Shown here: piece after piece, positions 17,292 through 27,690 of the stretch | How positions within the stretch are numbered: position 1 is the first letter of the stretch | Layout of the letters: every line of letters begins with the position of its first letter | Source: Paracoccaceae bacterium | GTDB taxonomy: Bacteria; Pseudomonadota; Alphaproteobacteria; Rhodobacterales; Rhodobacteraceae | Reading direction: 5' to 3' | NCBI GenBank assembly: GCA_027484915.1 | Contig: JAIXSA010000160.1 | Span: forward strand, 1 to 63,102 | DNA length: 63,102 nt | Notes under the pieces: generated by a model | What the model saw: the letters and a program-made list of their open reading frames with translations, nothing else | Databases searched by the model: none | Told to the model about the DNA's origin: nothing | Translations under genes and position numbers: made by a program

Positions 17292-19801
17292 TCCTGGGCC
17301 CGCAGCGTCCGGGCGGGGCGGGCGTTGAGCGGGCGGAGGGCGAAGAAAAGCCCGGCGAGGAGGGTGGCAAGGATGCCGCCGAGGACGATGCCGATGGCTG
17401 AGAGCGGCTCGAACCGGTAGGTGGAGTCCATGACGAAGGTCATCACCGCCCAGCCGCTGATCCCGCCAGCGACAACGGCGACGATGCCTGCCGCCGCGCC
17501 CATGAGGGCCGAGCGGAGGGCGAAGCTGGCGAGGATCTTGCCGCGCGTGGCGCCGAGGGTCTTCAGGATCGCGGATTCGTAGATGCGGGCGCGTTCGCCT
17601 GCCGCGGCCGCGCCGATCAGGACGACGAAGCCGGTGATGAGGGTCCCTGCGGCGGCCCAGGCGGTGGCAGTGGCGATGGCGGAGAGCGCTTCGGCCACGC
17701 GGTCCACCGCCTCACGGATGCCGATGGCGGTGATGTTGGGCCAGGTCTTGGTGACGTCCTTGAGGATTTGCGCCTCGGCTTCCGGCGGGGCGTAGACGGT
17801 GGCGATGTGGGTGTGGGGCGCCCCGGCGAGGGCCGAGGGGTTCAGGGTCATCACGAAGCCCATCCCGGCGTTGGAGAAGTCGACCTCGCGGAACGAGGTG
17901 ATCGTGGCGGTCAGGTCGCGGCCAAGGATGTTGACGGTCATCGTGTCGCCGAGTTTCAGGCCGATTTCCTCGGCTTCCTCGGTGGCGAAGCTGATCTGGG
18001 GGTCGCCGGTGTAGTCCTCGGGCCAGAAGGTGCCCTCGGTGATGCGGGTCTTGGCGCCGGGGGTGGCGGCGTAGGTGATGCCGCGGTCGCCCCTGACGAC
18101 CCAGTGGTCGCCGGCCACTTCGCGGGCAGGCTTGCCGTTGATCTGGGTGATGACGCCGCGCAGCATGGGGGCGGTTTCCATCTCGGTGACGGCGGGGTTG
18201 GCCTTCATCATCGCGAGGAAGGGGTCAAGCTGGTCGGGCTGGATGTCGACGAAGAAGAAGGCCGGGGCGCGGGTGGGCAGGTCGGTGGCGATGGCCTGGC
18301 GGAGGTTCCAGTCGATCTGGCCGACGGCGGCAAGGACGGAAAGGCCGAGGCCGAGGGAGAGGACGACGGAGGTTGCGTCGGACCTTGGCGCACCGATGGC
18401 GGCAAGGGCGGCGCGGGTGGCGGGGCGGCCGTGGGTGAGTTTCGTCCGGGCGAGGCGTTTGGTGGCCCATCTTAGGCCTGCGGCAGAAAGGGCCAAGATG
18501 AGGAGGGCGCCGAGGACGCCTCCCGCCGCGCCGAGGGCCAGTTCCGGGATGCCGGAGAGCCAGGTGGCGCTGCCGATGAGGGCGAGGGCCGCGAGGGCGA
18601 GGGCGGTGAGGTAGCGCTTGCGGGGCCAGGCGCGGGTGCCGCTGCCGCCTCGGTAAAGGGCGGCGGGGCGGATGCGTTCGGTGCGGGCGAGGGGCAGGAG
18701 CGTGAAGATGAGGGCGGAGAGCGTGCCGTAGAAGGCGGCCTCAACCAGCGCGCCGGGGGAGAGGCGAATCTCGGCGGGGAAGGGGAGGGAGGCCTCGATC
18801 AGGGGCGCGGCGAGGAGGGGGACGATGGCCCCGAGCGCGAGGCCGATGGCGATGCCGAGGGCCGAGAGGATCGCGGTCTGCCAGAGGTAGCTGCGGAAGA
18901 TAAGACCACCTTCCGCGCCGAGGGTCTTGAGGGTGGCGATGGTTTCGACCTTGCCGTCGAGGTAGGAGCGGATCGCGGCGGAGATGCCGACGCCCCCGAC
19001 CGCCAACCCGGCAAGGCCGACAAGGACGAGGAAGCTGCCGATCCGGTCGACGAAGGTTTCGATCCCGGGGGCGGCGTTGCGGCTGTCGGTCCAGCGCATG
19101 CCCTTGTCACGGAAGGTGGTTTCGGCTTCGTCTTCCAGGGTTTGCAGGTCAGCCGTGGGCGGGAGGACCAGGCGGTAGCGGGTTTCGTACATGGACCCGC
19201 TGGCCAAAAGGCCGGAGTTCGCCAATGCATCCGAATGGACTACTGTGCGAGGGCCGAGGGTGAAGCCGGTGGAGGCGCTGTCGGGTTCACGGGTCAGGGC
19301 GGCGGTCAGGCGGAACTCTTGGGTGCCGAGGCGGAACGTGTCGCCGATGGCGAGGGATAGTCGTTCGATCAGCACGGGGTCCATGATCGCGCCGGGCAGG
19401 CCATCGGACAAAGCCAAAGCATCGGCCACGGGGATCGGCGGGTCGAGCTGGGCCGCGCCGGTCAGGGGCCAGGCGTCGTCGACAGCCTTGATCTGGGTGA
19501 GGGCCTGGTCGTCCGGCACCAGCACCATGGAGCGGAAGTCGTAGACCTCGGACACCTTCGTCGCGATGCGGTCCATGTAAGCGCGTTCGTCCGCGTCGGC
19601 GGGTCGGTAGGTGAAGCGCATCTCGGCATCGCCGCCAAGAATCACCGCGCCCTGGTCAGTCAGGCCTTGCTGGATGCCGGTGCGCAGGGTGCCCACGGCG
19701 GCGATGGCGGCCACCCCAAGGGCGAGGCAGGCCAGGAAGACGCGAAAGCCCTTGAGGCCGCCGCGAAGCTCGCGCCGGGCGATTGTGAAGGCGAGGCTCA
19801 T
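17288..19801 (-). CDS. ABC transporter permease, FtsX/YbbP type
   Basis: The 837-residue protein has an N-terminal helix, a large extracytoplasmic domain (about 45-240), a first FtsX-type membrane domain (about 245-370), a second soluble region (about 490-690) and a C-terminal FtsX domain (about 700-825), the double-domain layout of YbbP. It pairs with the ATP-binding protein encoded just upstream; the two coding ends overlap by 4 bp. YbbA-YbbP systems next to a TesA-type esterase are a known arrangement. They probably move lipophilic compounds or lipoproteins out of the membrane, though the substrate is unproven. Confidence 0.92.
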   Translation of the reverse strand: MSLAFTIARRELRGGLKGFRVFLACLALGVAAIAAVGTLRTGIQQGLTDQGAVILGGDAEMRFTYRPADADERAYMDRIATKVSEVYDFRSMVLVPDDQALTQIKAVDDAWPLTGAAQLDPPIPVADALALSDGLPGAIMDPVLIERLSLAIGDTFRLGTQEFRLTAALTREPDSASTGFTLGPRTVVHSDALANSGLLASGSMYETRYRLVLPPTADLQTLEDEAETTFRDKGMRWTDSRNAAPGIETFVDRIGSFLVLVGLAGLAVGGVGISAAIRSYLDGKVETIATLKTLGAEGGLIFRSYLWQTAILSALGIAIGLALGAIVPLLAAPLIEASLPFPAEIRLSPGALVEAAFYGTLSALIFTLLPLARTERIRPAALYRGGSGTRAWPRKRYLTALALAALALIGSATWLSGIPELALGAAGGVLGALLILALSAAGLRWATKRLARTKLTHGRPATRAALAAIGAPRSDATSVVLSLGLGLSVLAAVGQIDWNLRQAIATDLPTRAPAFFFVDIQPDQLDPFLAMMKANPAVTEMETAPMLRGVITQINGKPAREVAGDHWVVRGDRGITYAATPGAKTRITEGTFWPEDYTGDPQISFATEEAEEIGLKLGDTMTVNILGRDLTATITSFREVDFSNAGMGFVMTLNPSALAGAPHTHIATVYAPPEAEAQILKDVTKTWPNITAIGIREAVDRVAEALSAIATATAWAAAGTLITGFVVLIGAAAAGERARIYESAILKTLGATRGKILASFALRSALMGAAAGIVAVVAGGISGWAVMTFVMDSTYRFEPLSAIGIVLGGILATLLAGLFFALRPLNARPARTLRAQD

Positions 19802-20493
19802 TCGGCGGCCTTGGCAAGCGCTTCGGGGGCAAGAAGACCATCGGCCAGCCGGATCACCCGGTCGCAGCGTGCCGCAAGCTCGGGCGCGTGAGTGACCAGC
19901 ACCAGCGTGGCACCGTGGCGGTCACGGAGACCGAAGAGCAGGTCCATGATCGCCTGGCCGTTCACGCCGTCGAGGTTGCCGGTGGGTTCATCCGCCAGAA
20001 GGATCGCGGGGCGGGGCACGGCGGCGCGGGCAAGGGCTACGCGCTGCTGCTCGCCGCCGGACATCTGGCTGGGGTAATGGTGCATCCGCGACCCAAGGCC
20101 AACCGCGGTCAATTCTGCCTCGGCCCGGGCAAAGGCATCGGCTGCCCCCGCCAGTTCCAGCGGTAACGCCACGTTCTCCAAGGCGGTCATCGTGGGAATG
20201 AGGTGGAAGCTTTGGAACACAACCCCCATATTCCCCCGACGGAACCGGGCGAGCGCATCTTCGTCCATCGCGGTCAGGTCCTGCCCCAAGGCAAGCACCT
20301 TGCCGCCGGTGGCACGCTCCAACCCGCCCATAAGCATGAGGAGCGACGACTTGCCCGACCCCGATGGCCCGATGAGCCCGACCGTTTCGCCCTTGTGGAC
20401 CGAAAGCGTGATGCCCTTCAGGATCTCGACCGGGCCGGCGTTGCCTGCAAGGGTCAGCCGCGCGTCGGTAAGCGCGAGAACGGGATCGGTCAT
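19798..20493 (-). CDS. ABC transporter ATP-binding protein (YbbA/LolD type)
   Basis: The 231-residue ATPase shows Walker [10 protein letters not shown], the ABC signature [13 protein letters not shown], Walker [14 protein letters not shown] and the H-loop VTHAPE, as in LolD/MacB/YbbA proteins. The ATG at 20493 has an AAGGAC ribosome binding site just upstream; a longer reading from 20607 would run through the divergent arylesterase gene and is unlikely. It is translationally coupled to the FtsX-type permease. Confidence 0.95.
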   Translation of the reverse strand: MTDPVLALTDARLTLAGNAGPVEILKGITLSVHKGETVGLIGPSGSGKSSLLMLMGGLERATGGKVLALGQDLTAMDEDALARFRRGNMGVVFQSFHLIPTMTALENVALPLELAGAADAFARAEAELTAVGLGSRMHHYPSQMSGGEQQRVALARAAVPRPAILLADEPTGNLDGVNGQAIMDLLFGLRDRHGATLVLVTHAPELAARCDRVIRLADGLLAPEALAKAAE

Positions 20494-20545
20494 GCAAAAG
20501 GTCCTTCGGGTGGCTCGTACTACCGGATATGGCGCGGTTCGTCGG

Positions 20546-21190
20546 ATGCGCAATGCTGCAATTGCAGTCTTGTCACTGTCAAGTTTGGCAATGGCCGAGC
20601 CGGTCACGATCGTGGCATTGGGCGACAGCCTGACGGCGGGGTATGGTCTTAGCGATCAGTCCCAGGGCTTTGTCCCGGTGCTGGAGGGCTGGCTGACGGC
20701 GAAGGGGCACGATGTCGTCGTGCAGAACGCGGGCGTGTCGGGGGATACGACGGCGGGGGGCCTCGCGCGGATCGGCTGGGCGCTGGGGCCAGAGGCCGAT
20801 GCGCTGATCGTGACGCTGGGGGGCAACGACCTGTTGCGCGGCCTGGACCCGGCGTCGTCGCGGGCGAGCCTGGACGGCATCCTGAAAGAAGCAGCCACGC
20901 GGAAGCTGCCGGTGCTGCTGGTGGCCATGAAGGCGCCGGGCAACTTTGGGCCAGAGTACAAGGCGGCCTTCGACGGGATGTACGGCGAGCTTGCCGCCCA
21001 GTACGGGACGCTTCTGGCTGACGACTTCTTTGCCGGGCTGCGGGCAGCGGGTGCGGACCCGGCCGATCCTGCCTCGCTTGCGGCCTTCATGCAGGCGGAT
21101 GGGCTGCACCCGAACCCCGAGGGCGTGAAGCTGATCGTCGAGGGGCTGGGGCCGAAGGTCGAGGAGCTGCTGACGAGGGTCGGAAGCTGA
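20546..21190 (+). CDS. Arylesterase / TesA-like GDSL lipase
   Basis: The product has 214 residues from the ATG at 20546, with a short signal peptide (about 1-17, ending LAMA). SGNH-hydrolase blocks follow: GDSLTAGYGL with the catalytic Ser, GVSGDTTAGG, GGNDLLRG, and DGLHPNPEG with the catalytic Asp and His. It is probably a periplasmic esterase/lysophospholipase. An upstream in-frame ATG at 20492 would add 18 basic residues and overlap the ABC start codon by two bases, so the true start is uncertain. Confidence 0.92.
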   Translation: MRNAAIAVLSLSSLAMAEPVTIVALGDSLTAGYGLSDQSQGFVPVLEGWLTAKGHDVVVQNAGVSGDTTAGGLARIGWALGPEADALIVTLGGNDLLRGLDPASSRASLDGILKEAATRKLPVLLVAMKAPGNFGPEYKAAFDGMYGELAAQYGTLLADDFFAGLRAAGADPADPASLAAFMQADGLHPNPEGVKLIVEGLGPKVEELLTRVGS

Positions 21191-21211
21191 TCAGGCCTGT
21201 GGGGCGGGCGG

Positions 21212-22360
21212 TCAGCCGTTGACGAGAAGGTCGAGGCCGTGGCGGGACAGACGCTCGATCCCGTCGGTCTTCACCAGCACCGAGTGGCCAAGCGTCATCG
21301 CCTGACCCGCGTCGCTATCCATCAGGATCATGTGCAGAAAGAAGACCTGGCCTTCCTGCATGATCAGGGGGTTGCCTTCGTAGAACATGGGGAAGTCGAC
21401 CCAGATCGGGTTGTAGACCGCACCCATCGCGTAGCCGCAGGCCTTGAGTCGCGCATGGCCAAGACCCCGGGCGTCGAACACACGGGCGTGGGCGTCGTAG
21501 ACGTCGCCCATCGGCGCGCCGGGGCGGATGGCCTGTTCGCAGGCCTCCAGCGCCTCGACGGCGGCTTCGTGCATGCGGCGGTGGTGCGTTGAAGGAGCGC
21601 CGATGATGAGAGTGCGCATCATCGCGGCGTGGTAGCGGGCATAAGCACCGGACCATTCGAGCGTGAGTTGGTCGTTGGCCGACAGGTGCCGGCGGCCGGA
21701 GTAGTAGCGGCAAAGAAGCGCGCCGGGGCCGGAGCCAAGGATGAACTCGTTCCCGGCATAGTCGCCGCCGCCTTTGAAGACAGCGCCTTGCATCGCGGCG
21801 AGGATGTCGCCCTCGAATGCCCCCGGATGGGCGAGGGCGATGGCCTGATCGAGCGCGTCGTCGGAAAGCTGCGCGGCGCGGCGGTGCATCTCGATCTCGG
21901 CCGGGGATTTGACGCGGCGAAGGGCGCGGATCAGTTCCGAAGCGTCGATGAGGCCGGGGATCGCGGCATGGAGCGCGCGGCCGGTGCGGTTGGTCAGGCC
22001 AACGGTGTCGGATTCGTAGCCGATGGGTCCGGCAACCCCGAGGTCGGACAGGAGTTTGGCAAGGTCTTCCGCAGGACGCGCGCCCTCGATGTCCGGCCAG
22101 ATGTGGATCTGGTCCGGCCCGAGGGTGGAGGTGTACAGTGCCTGCCGGAGGTCGGGCGTGCGGGTCAAAAGGTGCAGCTCGCCCCTCGCGGTCAGGACCA
22201 TGCACTGGAACATCGCAAAGCCGAAGGTGTCGTAGCCGGACATCCAGAAGTGGCTTTCGGGAGCGAACATCAGGATCGCGTCCAGACCCTGGGCTTGCAG
22301 GGCGGCGCGGGCCTTGGCTTGGCGGGCGGCGTATTCGGCCGGGGTGAAGTGCAAGGGCAT
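21212..22360 (-). CDS. M24-family creatinase-like / Xaa-Pro peptidase-like protein
   Basis: The 382-residue protein has a creatinase N-terminal domain (about 1-130; GLDAILMFAPESHFWMSGY) and a pita-bread C-terminal domain (about 135-380). The usual M24 metal ligands are not recognisable: the Asp pair region reads LEWSGAYARYHAAMMRT, the expected GHGxG His region reads CGYAMGAVYNP, and the Glu motifs read EGQVFFLHMIL and TLGHSVLV. That makes it more like metal-free creatinases or ectoine hydrolases than a true aminopeptidase. The start at 22360 gives MPLHFTPAEYAARQ; a longer reading overlaps the hydantoinase gene. The start is 84 bp from the divergent hydantoinase start. Confidence 0.85.
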   Translation of the reverse strand: MPLHFTPAEYAARQAKARAALQAQGLDAILMFAPESHFWMSGYDTFGFAMFQCMVLTARGELHLLTRTPDLRQALYTSTLGPDQIHIWPDIEGARPAEDLAKLLSDLGVAGPIGYESDTVGLTNRTGRALHAAIPGLIDASELIRALRRVKSPAEIEMHRRAAQLSDDALDQAIALAHPGAFEGDILAAMQGAVFKGGGDYAGNEFILGSGPGALLCRYYSGRRHLSANDQLTLEWSGAYARYHAAMMRTLIIGAPSTHHRRMHEAAVEALEACEQAIRPGAPMGDVYDAHARVFDARGLGHARLKACGYAMGAVYNPIWVDFPMFYEGNPLIMQEGQVFFLHMILMDSDAGQAMTLGHSVLVKTDGIERLSRHGLDLLVNG

Positions 22361-22444
22361 GACGGCAGGTGAGCGGTTCGGGGCGAGTCGGTCAAGTGTT
22401 GCATCTGGCGTTCCGCCGGGCCACGAAAGGGGCGGAGGTGCGTC

Positions 22445-25400
22445 ATGGCTTGGGAATTCTGGATCGACCGGGGGGGCACCTTTACCGACGTGGTGGGGCG
22501 GGCCCCGGACGGACGGCTGGTGACGGCGAAGCTTTTGTCCGAGAACCCTGAACGCTATCCGGATGCCGCCGTGCAGGGAATCCGGGAGTGCCTGGGGCTG
22601 AAGGCCGGGGAGCCGATCCCGGACGGGGCGATCGCCGCGGTGAAGATGGGGACCACGGTCGCGACGAATGCGCTCTTGGAGCGGAAGGGTGAACGCGTTG
22701 CGCTGCTGATCACCGAAGGGTTCGGGGATCTTCTGCGGATCGGGACGCAGGCCCGGCCTGCGCTGTTTGATCTGAACATCCGCCGCCCCGATCTGTTGTA
22801 TGAACGGGTGTTCGAAATTCCTGGTCGTCTGGATGCCGAAGGGGCGGAGGTGCGGCCCCTGGATGAGGCGGCCGTGCTTGCAGCGCTGCAGGCGGCGCGC
22901 GCGGAGGGGATCGCGGCTGTTGCGGTGGCGTTGATGCATGGCCACGTGAACTCGGCGCACGAAGCACGGGTCGGTGCATTGGCGCAGGAGGCGGGGTTCA
23001 CGCAGATTTCCCTGTCGCATCACGTCTCTCGCCTGGCAAAACTGGTGCCGCGTGGCGATACCACGGTGGTCGACGCCTACCTCTCGCCAATCCTGCGTCG
23101 CTACGTGGCACAGGTGGAAGGGGCCTTGGACATGGGGCGCGCGACGGCGCGGCTTCTCTTCATGCAGTCGAACGGTGGACTGACCGAGGCAGGACGGTTT
23201 CAGGGCAAGGACGCCATCCTGTCCGGTCCGGCGGGGGGCATCGTCGGGATGGTCCGGACGGGCGTTGCCGCGGGGTTCGACCGGCTGATCGGCTTCGACA
23301 TGGGCGGGACTTCGACCGATGTGAGCCACTATGCGGGGGTATATGAACGGTCGTTCGAGACCGAGGTTGCGGGCGTCCGGATGCGGGCGCCGATGATGGA
23401 CATCCACACGGTTGCCGCGGGTGGCGGGTCGATCTGTTCATTCAGGGATGGGCGGTTCCAGGTGGGGCCGGAAAGTGCGGGGGCCAATCCGGGTCCGGCG
23501 AGCTACCGGCGGGGGGGACCTCTGACGATCACGGACTGCAACGTGATGCTGGGGCGACTGAGCCCGGCGCATTTCCCGGCGGTTTTCGGGCCGGGTGGCG
23601 ACCAGCCTCTCGACGCCGAGGTGGTGCGTGAGACGTTTGCCGCCCTTGCGACGGACGTGGCGGAAGTAACCGGCCGTCTGGACCCGCCGGAGGTGATTGC
23701 CGAGGGGTTCCTTAGAATTGCCATCGACAATATGGCCAATGCGATCAAGAAGATAAGTGTCCAAAGGGGGCACGACGTGACGGCCTATGCCCTGCAATGC
23801 TTTGGCGGGGCGGGCGGGCAGCATGCCTGTGGGGTGGCGGATTCTCTCGGCATGAGAGCGGTGTTCATCCACCCGCAGGCCGGCGTTCTTTCGGCCTTCG
23901 GCATGGGACTTGCGCAGTTGCGGGCGCTTCGGGAGGCGCAGTTCGATGCGCCGTTAAGCGCCGTTGACCACGCGCGGTCGGTCATGGACGCTCTCGCCGC
24001 CGAAGCCGCTGCTGAATTGACCGTGCAGGGGATTTCGGCGCCCGTCCTGACCCGCACGGCGCACCTGCGGTATGAGGGGCAGCACCAGTCGCTTGCCGTA
24101 CCATTTGGCTCGGCCACTGAAATGGAACAAGCGTTCACATTGGCGCACCAGGCGCGGTTCGGATTCACTTCGCCAGAGCGGGCACTTTTGTTCGAGATGC
24201 TGGCGGTAGAGGCCGAGGGTGGTGGCGCCACTGTTCCCGATCTTGCCCCGCAGCAGGGCGCCGGGAAGGCGGTGGAACACGTGCGGTTCTGGGCGGGTGG
24301 GGCGTGGCAGGAGGTGCCGCTCTATCGGCGGGACGACTGCGGCACGGGAACGCGGATTGCGGGGCCGGCGGTGATCAGCGAGGCGACGGCGACCACTTTG
24401 GTCGAGCCCGGCTGGGAGGCGACGGTTGACGGTCAAGCGAACCTGATCCTGCGTCGTGTCGAAGCGGTGGCACGGCCGGCAGCGGCGGGAACCGAGGCGG
24501 ACCCTGTGCTGCTGGAAGTGTTCAACAACCTCTTCATGTCGGTCGCCGATCAGATGGGGGCCACGCTGGCGAACACCGCATGGTCGGTCAACATAAAAGA
24601 AAGGTTGGATTTTTCTTGCGCGATCTTTGATGCCGCAGGCGACCTTGTGGCCAATGCGCCGCATGTGCCGGTGCATCTGGGGTCGATGTCCCATGCGGTG
24701 AAGACGGTCATCGCGGCAGTCGGCGCGATGGCAGCGGAGGGCGACGCCTGGATGCTGAATGCGCCCTGGAACGGGGGGACGCATCTGCCGGATGTAACGG
24801 TGATCACCCCGGTCTTTGTGCAGGGGAAGGCCGCGTTCTGGCTGGGCTCGCGCGGGCATCACGCGGACATCGGCGGCCGGACGCCCGGTTCTGCCCCGCC
24901 GGACAGCACCACGATCGAGGAAGAGGGAGTGGTCATCGACCTTTTCCCGCTGGTGGTCGGGGGCACCCTTCGCGAGGCGGATACACGGGCACTGTTGGGC
25001 TCGGGGCGCTGGCCTTGCCGGTCCATTGACCAGAACATGGCAGATCTGAAGGCACAGATCGCCGCGAACGAAACAGGTCGCCGGGAACTGCTGCGCGTGG
25101 TCGCCATGCATGGGGCCGATGTGGTTTCGGCCTACATGGGCCACGTCCAGAGGAACGCCGAAGAATGTGTTCGTGCGGTGATAGACCGGCTACATGACGG
25201 AGCGTTCACATATCCAATGGATATTGGAACGAGCATTCATGTAAGTGTTTCGGTGGATCATGCCACACGGTCGGCGGTGATCGATTTCAGCGGCAGCAGT
25301 CCCCAGCACAGTGGAAACTACAATGCGCCGCAAGCCGTGACGCGGGCGGTGGTGCTGTATGTGTTCCGGACCTTGGTCGGCAAGTCGATCCCGCTGAACG

Positions 25401-26023
25401 AGGGATGCCTGAAGCCGCTGACCATCATCGTGCCAGAGGGGACGCTTTTGAACCCGGTGGCCCCGGCGGCGGTGATCGCGGGGAATACCGAAGTCAGTCA
25501 GTCGGCGTGCAATGCGCTTTACGGTGCGCTTGGGGTCGTCGCGGCGGCGCAGGGGACGATGAACAACTTCATCTGGGGCAACGAGCGGTTCCAGAATTAC
25601 GAGACCATCGCGGGCGGCACGGGGGCCGGACCTGGGTTTGTCGGCTGTGATGCCGTGCAAAGCCACATGACGAACACGCGCATGACGGACCCGGAGATCC
25701 TGGAGAAGCGGTTCCCGGTGCGGCTGGAGGAGTTCGGGATCCGGCGCGGGTCGGGTGGCGGCGGTCGGTGGCGGGGCGGTGACGGGGCAGTGCGGAAGCT
25801 GCGGTTCCTTGCGCCGGTGACGGTGACGACGCTGTGCGGAAGCCGGAAGGTGGGGCCCTTCGGCGGCGATGGCGGGGCGGCGGGAGCGGTCGGGCAGAAC
25901 CTTGTCCATTGGCCGGACGGCCGGGTGGAATCACTGGAAGGCAATGACGAGCGTGACCTGCCCGCAGGCGCGGTGTTCGAGATGCAGACGCCGGGCGGCG
26001 GCGGTTGGGGTCAATTGGCGTAG
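22445..26023 (+). CDS. Hydantoinase A/B fusion (5-oxoprolinase / N-methylhydantoinase family)
   Basis: The 1192-residue protein fuses HyuA (about 1-680) and HyuB (about 685-1190). The N-terminus [15 protein letters not shown] is the actin-like ATP phosphate loop of hydantoinase A, and [14 protein letters not shown] is the second ATP-binding motif. HyuB starts at [20 protein letters not shown] and includes the [14 protein letters not shown] and [10 protein letters not shown] motifs. Enzymes of this fused form are ATP-dependent ring openers acting on 5-oxoproline or N-methylhydantoin; sequence alone does not separate them. It overlaps the class II aldolase gene by 13 bp at the 3' end. Confidence 0.93.
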   Translation: MAWEFWIDRGGTFTDVVGRAPDGRLVTAKLLSENPERYPDAAVQGIRECLGLKAGEPIPDGAIAAVKMGTTVATNALLERKGERVALLITEGFGDLLRIGTQARPALFDLNIRRPDLLYERVFEIPGRLDAEGAEVRPLDEAAVLAALQAARAEGIAAVAVALMHGHVNSAHEARVGALAQEAGFTQISLSHHVSRLAKLVPRGDTTVVDAYLSPILRRYVAQVEGALDMGRATARLLFMQSNGGLTEAGRFQGKDAILSGPAGGIVGMVRTGVAAGFDRLIGFDMGGTSTDVSHYAGVYERSFETEVAGVRMRAPMMDIHTVAAGGGSICSFRDGRFQVGPESAGANPGPASYRRGGPLTITDCNVMLGRLSPAHFPAVFGPGGDQPLDAEVVRETFAALATDVAEVTGRLDPPEVIAEGFLRIAIDNMANAIKKISVQRGHDVTAYALQCFGGAGGQHACGVADSLGMRAVFIHPQAGVLSAFGMGLAQLRALREAQFDAPLSAVDHARSVMDALAAEAAAELTVQGISAPVLTRTAHLRYEGQHQSLAVPFGSATEMEQAFTLAHQARFGFTSPERALLFEMLAVEAEGGGATVPDLAPQQGAGKAVEHVRFWAGGAWQEVPLYRRDDCGTGTRIAGPAVISEATATTLVEPGWEATVDGQANLILRRVEAVARPAAAGTEADPVLLEVFNNLFMSVADQMGATLANTAWSVNIKERLDFSCAIFDAAGDLVANAPHVPVHLGSMSHAVKTVIAAVGAMAAEGDAWMLNAPWNGGTHLPDVTVITPVFVQGKAAFWLGSRGHHADIGGRTPGSAPPDSTTIEEEGVVIDLFPLVVGGTLREADTRALLGSGRWPCRSIDQNMADLKAQIAANETGRRELLRVVAMHGADVVSAYMGHVQRNAEECVRAVIDRLHDGAFTYPMDIGTSIHVSVSVDHATRSAVIDFSGSSPQHSGNYNAPQAVTRAVVLYVFRTLVGKSIPLNEGCLKPLTIIVPEGTLLNPVAPAAVIAGNTEVSQSACNALYGALGVVAAAQGTMNNFIWGNERFQNYETIAGGTGAGPGFVGCDAVQSHMTNTRMTDPEILEKRFPVRLEEFGIRRGSGGGGRWRGGDGAVRKLRFLAPVTVTTLCGSRKVGPFGGDGGAAGAVGQNLVHWPDGRVESLEGNDERDLPAGAVFEMQTPGGGGWGQLA

Positions 26024-26757
26024 GCCGGGTCCTCGACGTCAAGGATGGCGCGCAGTTCGCGCAGGTGGTTTTCGGCGAAGCCGGGGTATGCCTCCCATTC
26101 GCGGGCGGTCTTTTCGGCGATGTCGTCGGGCAGGACCCGCAACGGACGTCCGGTCTGCAGCGCGCGGATGTAGGTCTCGGCCGCCCGCTCGAAGTAATAG
26201 AGGTGATTGAACGTCTCGGCGACGGTGCGCCCGATGACGAGGACGCCGTGGTTGCCCATGATCATCGTGGTGATCCTGGGGTCGGCCAGCATGGAGGCGC
26301 AGCGTGCGCCCTCTTCCTCGAACGCCATGCCGCCGTAGTGGTCGTCGATGACCTGGCGATTGTGGAACATCGCGGTGTTCTGATCGATCGCGGGAAGCCG
26401 CGAATCGGCGAGGCTGGCAAGGACGGTCGCGTGGATCGAATGGACATGCATCACGCAGACCGCATGGGGGCAGGCCCGATGGATGCTGCCGTGAAGCCCC
26501 CAGGCGGTGGGGTCCGGCGCGTCGGGACGGGACATCGTTGCGGGATCGTTGGCGTCGATCTCGACCAGGGAGGAGGCGGTGATCCGGCTGAAGTGGCGAC
26601 CGTTCGGGTTGATGAGGAACCGGGTGCCTTCGGGGTTCACCGCGAGGGAAAAGTGGTTCGCCACAGCCTCATGCAGACCAAGGCGCGCGGTCCAGCGGAA
26701 GGCGGCCGCGAGGTCCTGTCGCAGGTCGAGGAAGGTCATGTTCGTGTGATGATTCAT
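26011..26757 (-). CDS. Class II aldolase/adducin family protein
   Basis: The 248-residue product has the zinc-aldolase fold features: ANHFSLAV near the start, [14 protein letters not shown] with the two metal His residues, and [30 protein letters not shown] with the third His. Family members are sugar-phosphate aldolases, decarboxylases or epimerases; the substrate is unknown. A start at Met1 or Met7 is possible. Its convergent overlap with the hydantoinase gene and the nearby creatinase-like gene suggest one catabolic locus. Confidence 0.9.
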   Translation of the reverse strand: MNHHTNMTFLDLRQDLAAAFRWTARLGLHEAVANHFSLAVNPEGTRFLINPNGRHFSRITASSLVEIDANDPATMSRPDAPDPTAWGLHGSIHRACPHAVCVMHVHSIHATVLASLADSRLPAIDQNTAMFHNRQVIDDHYGGMAFEEEGARCASMLADPRITTMIMGNHGVLVIGRTVAETFNHLYYFERAAETYIRALQTGRPLRVLPDDIAEKTAREWEAYPGFAENHLRELRAILDVEDPAYAN

Positions 26758-27018
26758 ACAGCGGCCTTTCCGCGAATCGTGCAGTAGCCCATTTGAGGCT
26801 GCAATTCGGATCAGAATAGGTTAACACAAGCACGATGGATACATTGGTCACAGAAAGGAGCAAGTCATACAACCTTAGTGCTGACTGTACCCTTTCGCGC
26901 AGCAACCCTGGCCTGAATGTGGCGCAGCTCGATGGTTTTACCCGCAAGTTTCCTTTATTCCGGCGAATGCTCTCCGCATTGTTCAGCGAGATTGGCAGAA
27001 GGTAGTGGAGGAGTGCAC

Positions 27019-27450
27019 GTGCAGACTTTCATTCAGACCGGCCGCCAGCAGGTTCAGCAACACACCCTGGGTGTGCGGGTCTTGCTTCTGACCGATATTT
27101 CCAACGGGAGCACGGCACGGCGGCTTGCCGAGTTCGGCAGCCTCGTGGAGGTGTCCGACGATCTTGACGATGCGGTTGCCACCGTCCTCGATGATCGCTT
27201 CGGCTACGATCTTTTCGTGATGGATTGCGACGGGTTCGGCGGGATTGCCGGGGCCGAGCGGGCGATTGCCGCGCTGATTGCCGGTGATGCCAGGATGCGG
27301 GTGATACTGATCAGCGGCGAGTTTGACGTGCCTGCCTATCCGCTGGGCCGTCGTACTGCCGTGTGCCTGCCCGAGGATGTATCGGACGCAAGCTTTCGGA
27401 TCGGCTTTGATCATGTGCTGCGCGACCGGGCCGCGCTGACGATGAACTGA
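27019..27450 (+). CDS. Receiver-like (CheY-fold) stand-alone protein, degenerate
   Basis: The product has 143 residues from a GTG at 27019, chosen because GGAGG lies 7 bp upstream; a GTG at 27013 is too close to it. Residues 18-135 read as a receiver fold: VRVLLLTD, then YDLFVMDCDGFGG with a candidate phospho-Asp (69), and VILISGEF with Ser99. The usual Lys before Pro is replaced by Leu (CLPED, 116-120), so normal phosphotransfer is doubtful. No output domain and no adjacent kinase are seen. It may be a pseudo-receiver adaptor. Confidence 0.7.
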   Translation: MQTFIQTGRQQVQQHTLGVRVLLLTDISNGSTARRLAEFGSLVEVSDDLDDAVATVLDDRFGYDLFVMDCDGFGGIAGAERAIAALIAGDARMRVILISGEFDVPAYPLGRRTAVCLPEDVSDASFRIGFDHVLRDRAALTMN

Positions 27451-27456
27451 AAGGGT

Positions 27457-27476
27457 GGGGGCGGCGAACCGCCCCC
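27457..27476. terminator. Hairpin between convergent receiver-like and csp genes
   Basis: A perfect 8-bp GC stem (GGGGGCGG/CCGCCCCC) with a CGAA loop lies in the 33-bp gap between the two stops. It can serve both strands. Confidence 0.6.
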
Positions 27477-27483
27477 GACCGGC

Positions 27484-27690
27484 TTACGCCAGCGCCAGGT
27501 TGGTCGCGCTTTCGCGGCCATCGCGGCCAGCCTCGATGTCGAAGGTCACGGCTTGGCCGTCCTTCAGACCACGCAGGCCAGCGCGTTCCAGCGCAGTGAT
27601 GTGAACGAACACGTCCTTCTTCCCGCCTTCCGGCGCGATGAAGCCGTAACCCTTGGTTTCATTGAACCATTTCACGGTGCCCTTGGCCAT
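27484..27690 (-). CDS. Cold-shock protein (CspA family)
   Basis: The 68-residue product MAKGTVKWFNETKGYGFI... is a complete cold-shock domain with RNP1 (KGYGFIAPE) and RNP2 (DVFVHITAL). It binds single-stranded nucleic acid as an RNA chaperone. The ATG at 27690 is the family start; an upstream in-frame ATG adds only six residues. A long 5' leader, as is common for csp genes, would fit in the 356-bp gap upstream. Confidence 0.97.
   Translation of the reverse strand: MAKGTVKWFNETKGYGFIAPEGGKKDVFVHITALERAGLRGLKDGQAVTFDIEAGRDGRESATNLALA

Noticed and set aside
22361-23407. N-terminal extension of the M24 protein to 731 residues
   Set aside because: The extra part is antisense to the hydantoinase gene and has a composition typical of shadow reading.
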